A stretch of DNA of 64,000 bases. Source: Candidatus Thiopontia autotrophica. Its GTDB lineage: Bacteria; Pseudomonadota; Gammaproteobacteria; GCF-002020875. The DNA lies in contig JACNFK010000026.1 of the NCBI GenBank assembly GCA_014384675.1, positions 1 to 64,000 on the forward strand, written 5' to 3'. This document shows positions 20,417 through 29,302 of the stretch, piece after piece (the stretch's first letter is position 1; each line of letters begins with the position of its first letter). The notes below the pieces were generated by a model. The model saw nothing but the letters and a program-made list of their open reading frames with translations, did not search any database and was not told where the DNA came from. A program made the position numbers and the translations under genes.

Positions 20417-20441
20417 ATTTTTTTGTCCCGCACAAAAAAAT
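20417..20441. repeat. Perfect 10-bp A/T-rich inverted repeat
   Basis: ATTTTTTTGT (20417-20426), loop CCCGC, then ACAAAAAAAT (20432-20441). It lies between the stand-alone domain gene and the DUF302-like gene, about 58 bp before the latter's ATG. With little G/C in the stem it is a poor terminator, so an operator or leader structure is as likely. Confidence 0.45.
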
Positions 20442-20498
20442 GGATTACTATGGGCGGCCAACACTAAATAAAAACAACTGAGAGGAGTCAGTGTAATC

Positions 20499-20981
20499 AT
20501 GAAAAAACTTGTTCAATTACTGCTTGTGGCCACATTCACCATGACTGCAGGTCAGGCTTCTGCATTTGAGTTCAAAGACATGTACGTTGCTACCGACATT
20601 GAGGAGGGGATCACTGCAGAGGAGGTTGATGAGTCAATCAAACAGCTTTCAATCAGTGAAGGTATTCTTCATGTTGCTATGTTCCCGCTATCCAAGCAGG
20701 TTACAAAAGTAACCGGCAAACCTTATCGTCACCTAAGCATTCACAATATCTGTGACGCCAAAACAGCTGCTGTCTTGGCCGACGTCTCTGATGCCTTTGT
20801 AATTGTGATGCCGTGTCGAATTGCTGTGGTTGAGGGGAAAGATGGCAAGATCAGAATGTGGAGCATGAACCCTGCCATGATCACAGCCATGGAGATGCCC
20901 CCTGAGGCAAAAGCGATGGCTCAGGAGGTTGCTGACAAAATTAACAACATTATCGAGGGTGCAGCAGAGGGGGCTTTCTAG
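20499..20981 (+). CDS. Secreted DUF302-like protein
   Basis: A 160-aa protein with a Sec signal peptide (MKKLVQLLLV to AGQASA, cleavage before FEF at ~23). The mature part resembles DUF302: a conserved central Cys (SIHNICDAKTAAVLADVSD), the segment VIVMPCRIAVVEGKDGKIRM and the closing MNPAMI motif. DUF302 proteins have no established biochemical function, though some occur with sulfur or respiratory genes. A GAGAGGAG ribosome site precedes the ATG. It ends at a strong bidirectional terminator. Confidence 0.7.
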   Translation: MKKLVQLLLVATFTMTAGQASAFEFKDMYVATDIEEGITAEEVDESIKQLSISEGILHVAMFPLSKQVTKVTGKPYRHLSIHNICDAKTAAVLADVSDAFVIVMPCRIAVVEGKDGKIRMWSMNPAMITAMEMPPEAKAMAQEVADKINNIIEGAAEGAF

Positions 20982-21010
20982 CAGAGAGCACTTCGATTCT
21001 TAAACAAAAA

Positions 21011-21037
21011 AAACCGCTCAGCTCGAGCGGTTTTTTT
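21011..21037. terminator. Bidirectional rho-independent terminator
   Basis: AAACCGCTC (21011-21019) pairs with GAGCGGTTT (21025-21033) around loop AGCTC, flanked by A-run and T-run. It serves the DUF302-like gene on plus and the sensor gene on minus, which converge here. Confidence 0.9.
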
Positions 21038-21057
21038 GTTTTGAAGGAGTAACCAAA

Positions 21058-22011
21058 TCAGGCTGAGCCAAACCAGAAACTTTCATCCATCTCCATAAAC
21101 TCCTCATATGGGAGATAGTGAGAGCCGTCACAAGAGAAATTGAGGGCAACAATACCATTGATAATATTGAGTGAGCCAGCACGCAGATAGATGGTCTCAT
21201 CCACCTCTCGCAACCATTTGAAACGCTCAAGAATCTCCCGCACCATATTCTGTGGAACCAGTGCATCCTCTGGATATGACCTCAATGGATAGGCCAGGCA
21301 TACGGAAGGGTTAAGGATCTCATCCAGCACATGGACACGATACCTATATGGATCATCATAGATCCAGAGTGTTGCCCGTGAACTGGAGAAGTGCAGTTTT
21401 GCATGAAAAATCCCACGCTCAACTATCAACTCATCAATCGTTGCCAATACATCATCTATTCGCTCATCCATCGGGCTGGTTGCCCTGCTCTGCATAAAGA
21501 GGGTGTCACGAATTGATGGATCCCCCTTTACCTGCATCCAGATTCTGCGATCCTCCGAGGGTTGATCAATCTCCGGAAGCATGCTTAGCTCAAAGTCGGC
21601 ACAAACAAACCCCTTAGCCTCACTACCATCCCTAACCAGCTGTACAGCGGTAATCAGGCTACGGCGGTTGGTCTGACTAATATAGACATCCGAGAGAAAG
21701 AATCCACTACTGGGAACCACTTTGGAGATATATGGGCGCTCCGAAAGATCCTGCCCAACCCGGCCCTCATCAAATTTGCCATCGGCAAAAACATTGGAGC
21801 TCAGCTGCACTCCATCCACATCCACAATATAGAGCAGACGACATGCGGGGGCATCATCACAATTATCGTAGGCATCATGCAACACTTGATCAAGCTCTCT
21901 GCGATCACCCCAACCCTTGGCGCAGCGTTTGGCAAGACGTCCCATGAAGTCACCCAGGTGATTTTCAAGCAGGCGCTTTCTTGATTGAATTGTCTCTGTA
22001 AATGTATTCAT
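21058..22011 (-). CDS. PDC/Cache-like sensor protein with conserved C-terminal domain
   Basis: 317 aa from the ATG at 22011, which has an AGGGAGCGG ribosome site; an earlier in-frame TTG at 22047 is less likely. Residues ~1-150 form a Cache/PDC-like sensor without membrane anchors: LLYIVDVDGVQLSSNVF, then VGQDLSERPYISKVV and GFFLSDVYIS. The C-terminal ~150 residues (from WMQVKGDPSIRD) match the stand-alone protein at 19840-20388. Similar cytosolic PDC-domain proteins occur in other sulfur-oxidising bacteria, but no function is established. It converges on the DUF302-like gene. Confidence 0.65.
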   Translation of the reverse strand: MNTFTETIQSRKRLLENHLGDFMGRLAKRCAKGWGDRRELDQVLHDAYDNCDDAPACRLLYIVDVDGVQLSSNVFADGKFDEGRVGQDLSERPYISKVVPSSGFFLSDVYISQTNRRSLITAVQLVRDGSEAKGFVCADFELSMLPEIDQPSEDRRIWMQVKGDPSIRDTLFMQSRATSPMDERIDDVLATIDELIVERGIFHAKLHFSSSRATLWIYDDPYRYRVHVLDEILNPSVCLAYPLRSYPEDALVPQNMVREILERFKWLREVDETIYLRAGSLNIINGIVALNFSCDGSHYLPYEEFMEMDESFWFGSA

Positions 22012-22074
22012 CCGCTCCCTATCCTCAACCGCTATACTATATCGCAATAGTCAGGAATAAATTACAAAATATAG

Positions 22075-22464
22075 ATGAATAGTGAAGATACCCTGAGACT
22101 GGACAAATGGTTATGGGCGGCCCGTTTCTTCAAGACCAGGCGTCTGGCAACTGATGCAATATCTGGCGGAAAAGTTCACCTAAACGGTAACCGCATCAAA
22201 CCATCACGTATGGTAAAGCCTGGGGACCAGCTGCAGATTTTACGTGGCGAGACCCGTTTTGAGGTAGAGGTTATCAAGATAACCCGCCATCGTCGCCCTG
22301 CCAGTGAGGCCCAGCAACTCTACCAGGAGAGCGCAGGAAGCCTGAAAGCAAGGTTGGAAATTGTGGAACAGAAGAGGCTGGAGGCCCACTCCAGAGCCAA
22401 TCGCGTGCGTCGACCAGACAAACGTCAGCGTCGCAAGTTAATGGAGATCAAGAATCGAATGTAA
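22075..22464 (+). CDS. hslR: Heat-shock RNA-binding protein Hsp15
   Basis: A 129-aa S4-domain protein. In E. coli Hsp15 binds stalled 50S subunits carrying nascent chains and helps recycle them. The S4 domain is LRLDKWLWAARFFKTRRLAT, then GGKVHLNGNRIKPSRMVKPGD. The basic C-terminal tail (RANRVRRPDKRQRRKLMEIK) is typical. It is divergent from the sensor gene (63 bp apart) and nearly abuts the convergent typA. Confidence 0.93.
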   Translation: MNSEDTLRLDKWLWAARFFKTRRLATDAISGGKVHLNGNRIKPSRMVKPGDQLQILRGETRFEVEVIKITRHRRPASEAQQLYQESAGSLKARLEIVEQKRLEAHSRANRVRRPDKRQRRKLMEIKNRM

Positions 22465-22471
22465 CTTACCC

Positions 22472-24343
22472 TTATGATGATGGGCGAGCAGCACGCTTGC
22501 GCTCATTCTCGGTAAGCATCTTCTTGCGCAGACGAATCGACGCGGGGGTAACCTCCACCAACTCATCATCATTAATAAATTCCAGTGCCTGCTCCAGTGT
22601 CATCTTGATGGGTGGAGAGAGGATCAGATTTTCATCTGTACCTGCTGCACGGACATTGGTTAACTGTTTGGCCTTGAGTGGGTTAACTACAAGATCATTA
22701 TCGCGAGAGTGAATACCAATCAACATTCCCTCATACACATCCTCTGCATGACCAATAAACAGCCTTCCCCGCTCCTGCAGGTTGAATAGTGCGTATGCAA
22801 GAGCCTTGCCCTTGTCCTTGGATATAAGTACACCGTTATGGCGTTCACCAATCTTTCCCTCAACTCTTGGGCCATAATGGTCGAAGGTATGGTAAATAAG
22901 TCCAGTACCAGATGTAGCAGTAAGAAACTCTGTACGGAACCCAATCAATCCCCTTGATGGGATCGTATAGTCCATCCTGATACGCCCTTTGCCATCAGGC
23001 ACCATATCTGTCAGCTCACCCTTGCGCTCACCCAGCTTCTCCATAACAGAGCCCTGGTGATCCTCCTCTACATCTACAGTAAGGCTCTCGTACGGCTCAC
23101 TTACCACCCCATCTATCTCCCGAATAATAACCTCGGGACGAGATATGCCAAGCTCATACCCCTCACGTCGCATATTTTCAATCAGAATGGAGAGGTGCAA
23201 CTCTCCTCTGCCTGAGACTCTAAATTTGTCAGGGTCATCACCCTCATCAACCCGCAGGGCTACATTGTGAATCAACTCCTGCTGCAGACGTTCGCGAATA
23301 TTTCTACTGGTGACAAACTTACCTTCCAGCCCCGCAAACGGAGAATTGTTGACCTGAAAGGTCATGCTCAATGTTGGTTCATCAACGGTTAATGGAGGCA
23401 GCGCCTCAACCATATTTGGGTCACAGATGGTATCTGATATCTGCAGACCATCAATACCGGTAAAGGCTATGATATCCCCCGCAGTTGCCTTCTCCACCTC
23501 AACCCTCTCAAGCCCATGAAAACCAAGGATCTGTAACATCCGTCCACTCCTCTTGGTACCATCAACAGAGAGAATGGTGACTGCGGAGTTGGTTGTGACA
23601 CTGCCACGCTCTATCCTGCCCACTCCGATCACCCCAACATAGCTGGAGTAGTCCAGCGCACTGATCTGCATGCGGAAGGGTCCGTCCATATCCACCTCTG
23701 GCACGGGGACATTTTCTATTATCGACTCAAATAGTGGCGTCATATCTCCATCTCGCGCCTCCACATCGAGACTGGCAAACCCCTGTAGTGCCGAGGCATA
23801 AACCACAGGGAAATCAAGCTGTTCATCGGTTGCCCCCAACCTGTCAAACAGATCAAAAGTTTGGTCTACGGCCCAATCTGGACGGGATCCTGGACGGTCG
23901 ACCTTGTTCACCACAACCACAGGGCAGAGCCCTTGTGCCAATGCTTTCTGGGTTACAAAACGAGTTTGGGGCATAGGCCCCTCCACCGCATCAACCAACA
24001 ACAACACAGAGTCAACCATTGAGAGAACCCGCTCCACCTCTCCACCAAAATCGGCATGCCCCGGAGTGTCAACGATATTGATCCGGTACGTCCCTGTACC
24101 GTCCCCCTTCGCGGTCGCCTTGTGCTCCCGACGGTCATTCCACCGAATAGCTGTATTCTTGGAGAGGATAGTTATACCGCGCTCTTTCTCCAGATCATTG
24201 GAATCCATAACGCGTTCTTCAGCCTCTCCACGCACCTCCAGTGTTCCAGACTGTTGAAGCAGTTGATCAACCAGGGTGGTTTTCCCGTGGTCGACGTGAG
24301 CTATGATTGCGACATTGCGCAGATTTTCAATGGAGTTTGACAT
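22472..24343 (-). CDS. typA: Translational GTPase TypA/BipA
   Basis: A ribosome-binding GTPase involved in 50S assembly and stress adaptation; 623 aa from the ATG at 24343 (a TTG lies one codon upstream). G1 is [17 protein letters not shown], the switch region is [16 protein letters not shown]3 is [14 protein letters not shown] and G4 is VVNKVDRPG. Domain V ([20 protein letters not shown]) and the BipA-specific C-terminus ([19 protein letters not shown]) are present. It ends 8 bp from hslR, with no terminator seen. Confidence 0.98.
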   Translation of the reverse strand: MSNSIENLRNVAIIAHVDHGKTTLVDQLLQQSGTLEVRGEAEERVMDSNDLEKERGITILSKNTAIRWNDRREHKATAKGDGTGTYRINIVDTPGHADFGGEVERVLSMVDSVLLLVDAVEGPMPQTRFVTQKALAQGLCPVVVVNKVDRPGSRPDWAVDQTFDLFDRLGATDEQLDFPVVYASALQGFASLDVEARDGDMTPLFESIIENVPVPEVDMDGPFRMQISALDYSSYVGVIGVGRIERGSVTTNSAVTILSVDGTKRSGRMLQILGFHGLERVEVEKATAGDIIAFTGIDGLQISDTICDPNMVEALPPLTVDEPTLSMTFQVNNSPFAGLEGKFVTSRNIRERLQQELIHNVALRVDEGDDPDKFRVSGRGELHLSILIENMRREGYELGISRPEVIIREIDGVVSEPYESLTVDVEEDHQGSVMEKLGERKGELTDMVPDGKGRIRMDYTIPSRGLIGFRTEFLTATSGTGLIYHTFDHYGPRVEGKIGERHNGVLISKDKGKALAYALFNLQERGRLFIGHAEDVYEGMLIGIHSRDNDLVVNPLKAKQLTNVRAAGTDENLILSPPIKMTLEQALEFINDDELVEVTPASIRLRKKMLTENERKRAARPSS

Positions 24344-24445
24344 CAAACGGCACCAGATATGTGTGGAATAAGAAGCAGCTGGCGCCTATAAAAAATGACT
24401 TTTTAGAAGTGCCGTCAGGATAAACGATCAATTATACTATGAATC

Positions 24446-25126
24446 ATGAACCTGCCACCAAATTTCAGCAAAGCCCCTGGCGCATGGGAACAGCAGTTAC
24501 AGCGCAGATGGAACAATCCGCTATTCTCCAAAGAGTCTCAACAGGTAGTACAACATCAGGTTGTGGGGGCGCGTGAACTCGACAAAAGCGAACAAAAACA
24601 GTTTCTGCATCAATTTAAAAAGGTGGTGGAGAAGGTTTCGAAACTTCCTGAACGTGCAGACACCGAGCTACTGCTTGAACTTCTTCCAGAACTGGATAAG
24701 TGCTACACAGACTGTATGGTGCTGGGTGCTCCCCTCCCAAAAGAGAGACAGGCCCTCTCCCGCCTTATCACTCTATTTGAACAGACACTGATGAGGCATG
24801 CCGGAACAGACAATACATTTCTTGAGCAGTTAAAACAGGAACAGTCCGCCAGAAAAATTCACCATCATGCCCTGCAGAACCCGATCATCGCAGCCATGAT
24901 GAGAGACGAGAGCCCTATATCAAATCACGAATTACCGGCAACCATACTCTCCGCGGAACCATCAATGGTTGAGGATGTGCTTGCATTCCTGGATCAGAAA
25001 CAGATTCGGTCACTCCTGGAACATGCTACAGAGATAATATTGTCCGCAGAAAAAGATGGGGCAACACTTCCTGCCAGCGCCCTGGAGGTGCAAGAGCTTC
25101 TAAACAGAGCTACTTCTTCTGCATGA
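24446..25126 (+). CDS. Hypothetical protein, mainly helical
   Basis: 226 aa, not recognised. It is predicted to be soluble and mostly alpha-helical, with no signal peptide, membrane helix or repeated motif. The opening NLPPNFSKAPGAWEQQLQRR is Pro/Trp-containing, and a leucine-rich stretch follows (ADTELLLELLPELDKCYTDC, with two Cys). It is divergent from typA (102 bp apart), and its last 17 bp overlap the convergent SPOR lipoprotein gene. Codon use looks like the neighbours, so it is probably a real native gene. Confidence 0.6.
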   Translation: MNLPPNFSKAPGAWEQQLQRRWNNPLFSKESQQVVQHQVVGARELDKSEQKQFLHQFKKVVEKVSKLPERADTELLLELLPELDKCYTDCMVLGAPLPKERQALSRLITLFEQTLMRHAGTDNTFLEQLKQEQSARKIHHHALQNPIIAAMMRDESPISNHELPATILSAEPSMVEDVLAFLDQKQIRSLLEHATEIILSAEKDGATLPASALEVQELLNRATSSA

Positions 25127-26375
25127 TGACTCGGCTCGCTACCCCCTTGTCAGCCATTTTTCCATTTATCTTTTCTTGCAACTCAACAGCCTCCTCTTTA
25201 TTCCCATAGGCTCCTAAACGAATTCGATAAAGCACTCTACCAGCCAGCTCCTGTCTCTTGAGGAAAACACTCTTAAATCCCGATTTTTTTACTGTACTCA
25301 ACATGCTGTAGGCATCTCTCTTCTTTGACTCAGGGTATGTTGCCACCTGCACAACCCACCCCTCTGCACTTTTGCCAAGCAGAGAGCTTTTGCCACGTGA
25401 CTTTTTCTTTTTGCTTTTTACTGCATTGGAGGATGTCCCCTGTTTCATGTACTGCTCTGCAACCTTGACCTGCTCCAGATCATCCAGAACCTGCTTCATG
25501 GACACAACTTTCTGCTTTAGTTTGCTATATCTCTTAACCTTATCTGCTGATTTACCCTTTTTCTCTCTGTACTCCTTCAAGCTCTTCTCGACAGCAGAAA
25601 CATCCCCCTTCTCCAAATCTTTTTCTGCCCGATCAAGAATTGCAGCCTCAGCCTTTTTTCTCTTCTCAAGCTTCTTTCTCTTCTCTTCCCTGGCTTGCAG
25701 CTCTGCCTGCTGTTTCGCCTTTAGTTCAGCTGCTCTCTCGGCTTCCTCTCTGGCTGCTTTCTCTGTAGCAAGACGTGCCTTCTCAGCCTCTTCGGCAGCC
25801 AATCTCTCAGCCTCCTCCCTGGCATCTTTTTCAGCCTGCAGACGTTTCTCCTCAAGTTCTGCTGCCGCTATCTGTCTGGCTCTCTCCTCCTCTTCTCTCT
25901 TTTGAGCCTCTTTGATCTCCCGCTCCTCCGCAAGCTGCTGTTGGTGTGTCAGCTGCACAGCCCCTCTCTCTACAATCTCAACATCCTGGAGGCTACCTTT
26001 CTCAACTCTTATCCTGTAAAGGAAACGGCCCCCACCCTTGGGCAGCTTGTCCCTGTAAGTCTCTACTCCTGATGCCACTCTGGAGCGCAGTTGCCACGAC
26101 CTTCCGCCATCACTGGAACGGTCGATACGGTAGATACTCCCCGGAATTCCTCCATCCCTCCAGGTTACGATCATCTCTGTCGATGAGCTGCCCTGTGTTA
26201 TCTCCAGATTTGTAGGCACAGCACCCACTCGCTGCTTGTTACCAGCAACCTCCTGGGCTACTGATGAGGTTCGTTTGGTAATCTCATTCAGGGTTGCATT
26301 CTGACATCCCACCAATAGCAGTGAGGTCGCCCCGATGGTTATGATTAGTTTTACTGTCAACACAACTTGCTTCAC
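25110..26375 (-). CDS. SPOR-domain lipoprotein with FnIII-like and coiled-coil regions
   Basis: 421 aa from the GTG at 26375, preceded by a GGGAG ribosome site; this start gives a Lys-containing lipoprotein signal ending LLLVGC (lipobox). An FnIII-like segment follows (MIVTWRDGGIPGSIYRIDRS to FLYRIRV). Next comes a long charged coiled coil rich in Glu, Ala, Lys and Arg. The C-terminal ~80 residues form a SPOR domain (GWVVQVATYPESKKRDAYS, then YRIRLGAYGNKEEAVELQEK). SPOR domains bind denuded septal peptidoglycan, so a cell-division or envelope role is likely. The partner is unknown. Confidence 0.8.
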   Translation of the reverse strand: MKQVVLTVKLIITIGATSLLLVGCQNATLNEITKRTSSVAQEVAGNKQRVGAVPTNLEITQGSSSTEMIVTWRDGGIPGSIYRIDRSSDGGRSWQLRSRVASGVETYRDKLPKGGGRFLYRIRVEKGSLQDVEIVERGAVQLTHQQQLAEEREIKEAQKREEEERARQIAAAELEEKRLQAEKDAREEAERLAAEEAEKARLATEKAAREEAERAAELKAKQQAELQAREEKRKKLEKRKKAEAAILDRAEKDLEKGDVSAVEKSLKEYREKKGKSADKVKRYSKLKQKVVSMKQVLDDLEQVKVAEQYMKQGTSSNAVKSKKKKSRGKSSLLGKSAEGWVVQVATYPESKKRDAYSMLSTVKKSGFKSVFLKRQELAGRVLYRIRLGAYGNKEEAVELQEKINGKMADKGVASRVIMQKK

Positions 26376-26739
26376 AATTCCCGCTCCCTTCCAGACCACA
26401 AGGAAATTCCCTGTTTTTAAGACCACAAGACTACAATAAGATTGGGGATATTACAAAACACCCATCCCTTCTCCTAACCCCCCCTTCCATTGAGTGTTTG
26501 CAGAAACCCATTAACAAATCAAGAACTCAAAAATTACCCTGTAACCAGCTGAATATTAATGTCTATTAATACTCTTATTGTTGAAATCAATTGTTGCATC
26601 AACATCTTTTATTATGGAGAATAGCGATTCGTTCGAATTTGTTTTGCGAACAGTTTATGGCTAACTGATCACCACATGGTAAGAAGTTAGTGAGATTGAA
26701 TTACAACAAAATGATCATCAAATGAGGGAGGATCAATCA
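26376..26739. other. Divergent promoter region of SPOR gene and fccAB
   Basis: 364 bp without a gene, A/T-rich toward fccA. Short inverted repeats lie at 26627-26638 (ATTCG-TT-CGAAT) and 26631-26651 (GTTCG with CGAAC), about 90-110 bp before the fccA start. These could be operator half-sites. No confident -35/-10 pair was identified. The C-rich part near 26461-26490 loosely recalls the dispersed element but does not match it. Confidence 0.4.
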
Positions 26740-27414
26740 ATGCAACTAAAAACGTTTGCAATCTCGGCTCTTGCTGCTGCTCTTGTAGCTGGCTGTGCCA
26801 CACAACCACCCGCAGAGGAGAAAGCTGCTGCCGCACCGGCTAAAGCTGCCGCTAAAGCACCAGCCAAACCAAAGCCTAAACCAAAGGTAATATCTGGTGC
26901 CTCCGGTACCATGCTTGCCAGCACCTGTGAAGGCTGCCACGGTACAGACGGCAACAGTAACGGTCCTGCTACACCAACAATTGCCGGAATGTCTGAGGAT
27001 TACCTGATAGAGGCAATGGAGGAGTTCCGTGATGGTGACACCAAGTCAACCATTATGGGGCGTGTAGCCAAGGGCTATACTGACGGAGAAATCGAGGCGA
27101 TGTCTGCCTACTTCGCAGAGATCGGATATGTGGGTGCTTCCCAGAGTGCCGATGCAGCTACTGTTGCCATGGGTGAAAAGCTACATAGCAAGTACTGTGA
27201 GAAGTGTCACCATGACGGTGGATCTGATGCATCTGACGACTCTGGAATTCTTGCTGGACAGTGGACTCCATACCTTCACTACACGCTTCAGGACTTTGCC
27301 AGCGGTGATCGTGCAATTAGTCGCAAGATGAAGAAGAAGATGGATCAACTTGTCGCGGCAGAGGGGCAGGCCGGTCTGGATGCAATCATCACCTACTACG
27401 GCAGCCAGAATTAA
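26740..27414 (+). CDS. fccA: Flavocytochrome c sulfide dehydrogenase, diheme cytochrome subunit
   Basis: 224 aa from the ATG at 26740, chosen over an upstream ATG because GGGAGGATC precedes it and a lipoprotein signal follows (lipobox LVAGC). After an Ala/Lys/Pro-rich linker come two class I cytochrome c domains with heme sites CEGCH and CEKCH. Distal Met candidates are in the IAGMSEDY region. It takes electrons from the FAD subunit FccB during sulfide oxidation and passes them to a small cytochrome. The lipid anchor would tether the complex to a membrane. It is 15 bp upstream of fccB. Confidence 0.93.
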   Translation: MQLKTFAISALAAALVAGCATQPPAEEKAAAAPAKAAAKAPAKPKPKPKVISGASGTMLASTCEGCHGTDGNSNGPATPTIAGMSEDYLIEAMEEFRDGDTKSTIMGRVAKGYTDGEIEAMSAYFAEIGYVGASQSADAATVAMGEKLHSKYCEKCHHDGGSDASDDSGILAGQWTPYLHYTLQDFASGDRAISRKMKKKMDQLVAAEGQAGLDAIITYYGSQN

Positions 27415-27429
27415 GGAGGAGAACATACA

Positions 27430-28743
27430 ATGAGTAACAAAAAACAATTCAACCGCAGAGACTTTCTAAAGGTTTCCGGTGGTACCGTCGGAGCTGCTGC
27501 CGCAGGCTTCACTTTCTACACTCCATCAGCATCTGCTGCCAAGGGACGTGTTGTTGTAGTCGGTGGCGGTATGGGTGGTGCAACTGCAGCCCGCTACATC
27601 AAGAAGGCAGACCCTGCTATTGATGTGACTCTGGTTGAAGCCAATGCAACCTACCACACCTGTTTTATGAGTAACTTCGTAGTAACCGGACACCGTGAGC
27701 TGGACTATCTTGCACACGGTTATGCTGGACTGGCTGCCGAGGGAATCAACATTGTTATCGACACCGTAATCGGCATTGATGATAACGCAGTCAAGACCCG
27801 TGGTGGAAAAACACTTCCGTTTGACCGCTGTGTAGTCTCCCCAGGAGTAAGCTTCAAGTTTGCCGAAGGGCATAGTGAAGAAGTTGCCAACACCTCAATC
27901 ACTCATGCATGGAAGGCTGGCAAGCAGACTCAACTGCTACGCAACCAGCTTGAGGCGATGAAAGATGGCGGTACTGTCGTCATCGGTGCTCCACGCAACC
28001 CTTTCCGTTGCCCTCCTGGACCTTATGAGCGCACCAGCCTGATTGCTGGCTACCTCAAGAAGCACAAGCCAAAATCAAAGATTATTGTTCTTGATCCAAA
28101 GGACAAGTTCTCCAAGTTTGGCCTCTTTATGGAGGGGTGGAAAACCCACTACGGATACGGAACTGATGATTCACTGATCACCTGGGTCAAGAATGCGGAG
28201 GGTGGCGCCATTGAAGAGGTTGATGCTGCAGGAATGACTGTCTCTGCAGAGATCGAGGATTTCAAGGGTGACGTAATCAACATCATTCCTGACCAGAAGG
28301 CGGGTGCTCTTGCATTCACTGCCGGTCTGGTTGATGACTCTGGCTGGGCTCCAGTTGATTTGAAAAGCTTCGAATCAACTCTCCGTCCAAATATCCATGT
28401 TATTGGTGATGCAAGTCAGGCCAAGGGTATGCCGAAGTCAGGCTATGCTGCCTCGTCCGAGGCTAAGGTCTGTGCTGACGCAGTTGTCTCTGCCATTAAT
28501 GGCCATGCACAAGGTGTGCCTGCATACGTTAACACCTGTTACAGCGTTATCTCCTTTGAACCAAAGGATGGAATCTCTGTGGCAGCGATCTACAAGCTGC
28601 GCGAGGATGGCTCCAAAATCCAGAAGATGTCTGGTGGCCTAACTCCAAGCGGTGACAAGCGTAACGCTGCCAACCGTGCTCGTGAGGTCGACTATGCATT
28701 GAGCTGGTATGAGAATATCACCTCAAATACATTTGCTGACTAA
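27430..28743 (+). CDS. fccB: Flavocytochrome c sulfide dehydrogenase, FAD subunit
   Basis: A 437-aa periplasmic flavoprotein oxidising sulfide to sulfur or polysulfide. A Tat signal (FNRRDFLKVSGG) ends at SASAA near residue 37, so export is folded with FAD. The dinucleotide fold is VVVVGGGMGGATAARYI. Cys78 in YHTCFMSN matches the covalent FAD cysteine of the Chromatium enzyme. Cys194 (PFRCPPGPYE) and Cys370 (VNTCYSVI) fit the active-site disulfide pair. A strong terminator follows. The tatABC genes at 56.9-58.7 kb would supply its export route. Confidence 0.96.
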   Translation: MSNKKQFNRRDFLKVSGGTVGAAAAGFTFYTPSASAAKGRVVVVGGGMGGATAARYIKKADPAIDVTLVEANATYHTCFMSNFVVTGHRELDYLAHGYAGLAAEGINIVIDTVIGIDDNAVKTRGGKTLPFDRCVVSPGVSFKFAEGHSEEVANTSITHAWKAGKQTQLLRNQLEAMKDGGTVVIGAPRNPFRCPPGPYERTSLIAGYLKKHKPKSKIIVLDPKDKFSKFGLFMEGWKTHYGYGTDDSLITWVKNAEGGAIEEVDAAGMTVSAEIEDFKGDVINIIPDQKAGALAFTAGLVDDSGWAPVDLKSFESTLRPNIHVIGDASQAKGMPKSGYAASSEAKVCADAVVSAINGHAQGVPAYVNTCYSVISFEPKDGISVAAIYKLREDGSKIQKMSGGLTPSGDKRNAANRAREVDYALSWYENITSNTFAD

Positions 28744-28760
28744 GGCAAATTAGAGCCAAT

Positions 28761-28797
28761 AAAAACCCCGGGAGCTTGCAGCTTTCGGGGTTTTTTT
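28761..28797 (+). terminator. Rho-independent terminator of fccAB
   Basis: AAAAACCCCG (28761-28770) pairs with CGGGGTTTTT (28786-28795), with extra pairing GAGC/GCTT inside, followed by a T-run. It lies 18 bp after the fccB stop. The A-run on the left could also serve the minus strand. Confidence 0.9.
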
Positions 28798-28808
28798 ATC
28801 TCTTCGAT

Positions 28809-29135
28809 TTACTGGCTCCACCCTCTTCGACGAAACTGCAAAACCATCTCATCCGTTATATCGGTCCCGTAACAGAGTGGCCCTGCAGTGCCTTGTGGTG
28901 TCCAGCTCCACACACTTCGTCCCCCACAGCGCCTGGTTTTACATTTATTGCCACAAAATGAGCGCCTCTTTTTTATCTCTACACTGTATGGACATGGGCA
29001 ACTCCCTGGAAATCCAGTGAGATATTCTGTTATCAACAAGTGACGGATCTCCTCATCACTCAACACAGAAGTGACCCCAAAACTTCCTGGGTGATATAAC
29101 AACAGCATAGCCACTATTAGATAGAGTCTCTTCAT
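28809..29135 (-). CDS. Small secreted Cys-rich protein, CPCPY family
   Basis: A 108-aa protein with a Sec signal (MKRLYLIVAMLLLYHPGSFG). The mature part has CPCPYS, CGNKCKTRRCGGRS and PLCYGTDITDEMV. This resembles a conserved but uncharacterised proteobacterial family with a CPCPY...CGGRSAYSRPGG...CY pattern; the match is from memory. Seven cysteines in ~85 residues suggest disulfides or metal binding in the periplasm. It converges on fccB, and part of the dispersed element lies just upstream of its start. Function unknown. Confidence 0.65.
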   Translation of the reverse strand: MKRLYLIVAMLLLYHPGSFGVTSVLSDEEIRHLLITEYLTGFPGSCPCPYSVEIKKRRSFCGNKCKTRRCGGRSVWSWTPQGTAGPLCYGTDITDEMVLQFRRRGWSQ

Positions 29136-29157
29136 ACTTGTTAAATGGTATCAGATT

Positions 29158-29224
29158 AGGAAATCTCTGGTTAAGTCACTTCCCCCACACCCCCATCCCG
29201 TTAAGCTTTTTCAGAGACTCCTTA
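29158..29224. repeat. Internally deleted copy of the dispersed element
   Basis: 67 bp keeping both ends of the 121-bp element. The left end (AGGAAATCTCTGGTTAAGTC) matches the 60721 copy, and the right end (AAGCTTTTTCAGAGACTCCT) matches all copies. About 54 bp from the middle are missing. TA occurs at both outer edges, as it would for a TA target duplication. Confidence 0.75.
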
Positions 29225-29243
29225 GGCTATATGGCCAGACATT

Positions 29244-29276
29244 AAAAAGCCGACCAGGAAAACCTGGTCGGCCTTT
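29244..29276 (-). terminator. Rho-independent terminator of the sulfur globule gene
   Basis: GCCGACCAGG (29249-29258), loop AAAA, CCTGGTCGGC (29263-29272): a perfect 10-bp G/C-rich stem with a T-run on the minus strand. It lies about 25 bp after the gene's stop codon. Confidence 0.92.
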
Positions 29277-29302
29277 ACAAACAACCTATTGTCGTACTGT
29301 AC

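Noticed and set aside
25372-25905. A 177-aa Ser/Phe/Leu-rich frame on plus
   Set aside because: It mirrors the Glu/Lys/Ala coiled coil of the SPOR lipoprotein on the other strand; the low-complexity composition explains the long frame.
26461-26530. C-rich stretch that recalls the dispersed element
   Set aside because: CCCATCCC and AACCCCCC resemble parts of the element, but the order and the terminal repeats do not match, so it is not counted as a copy.
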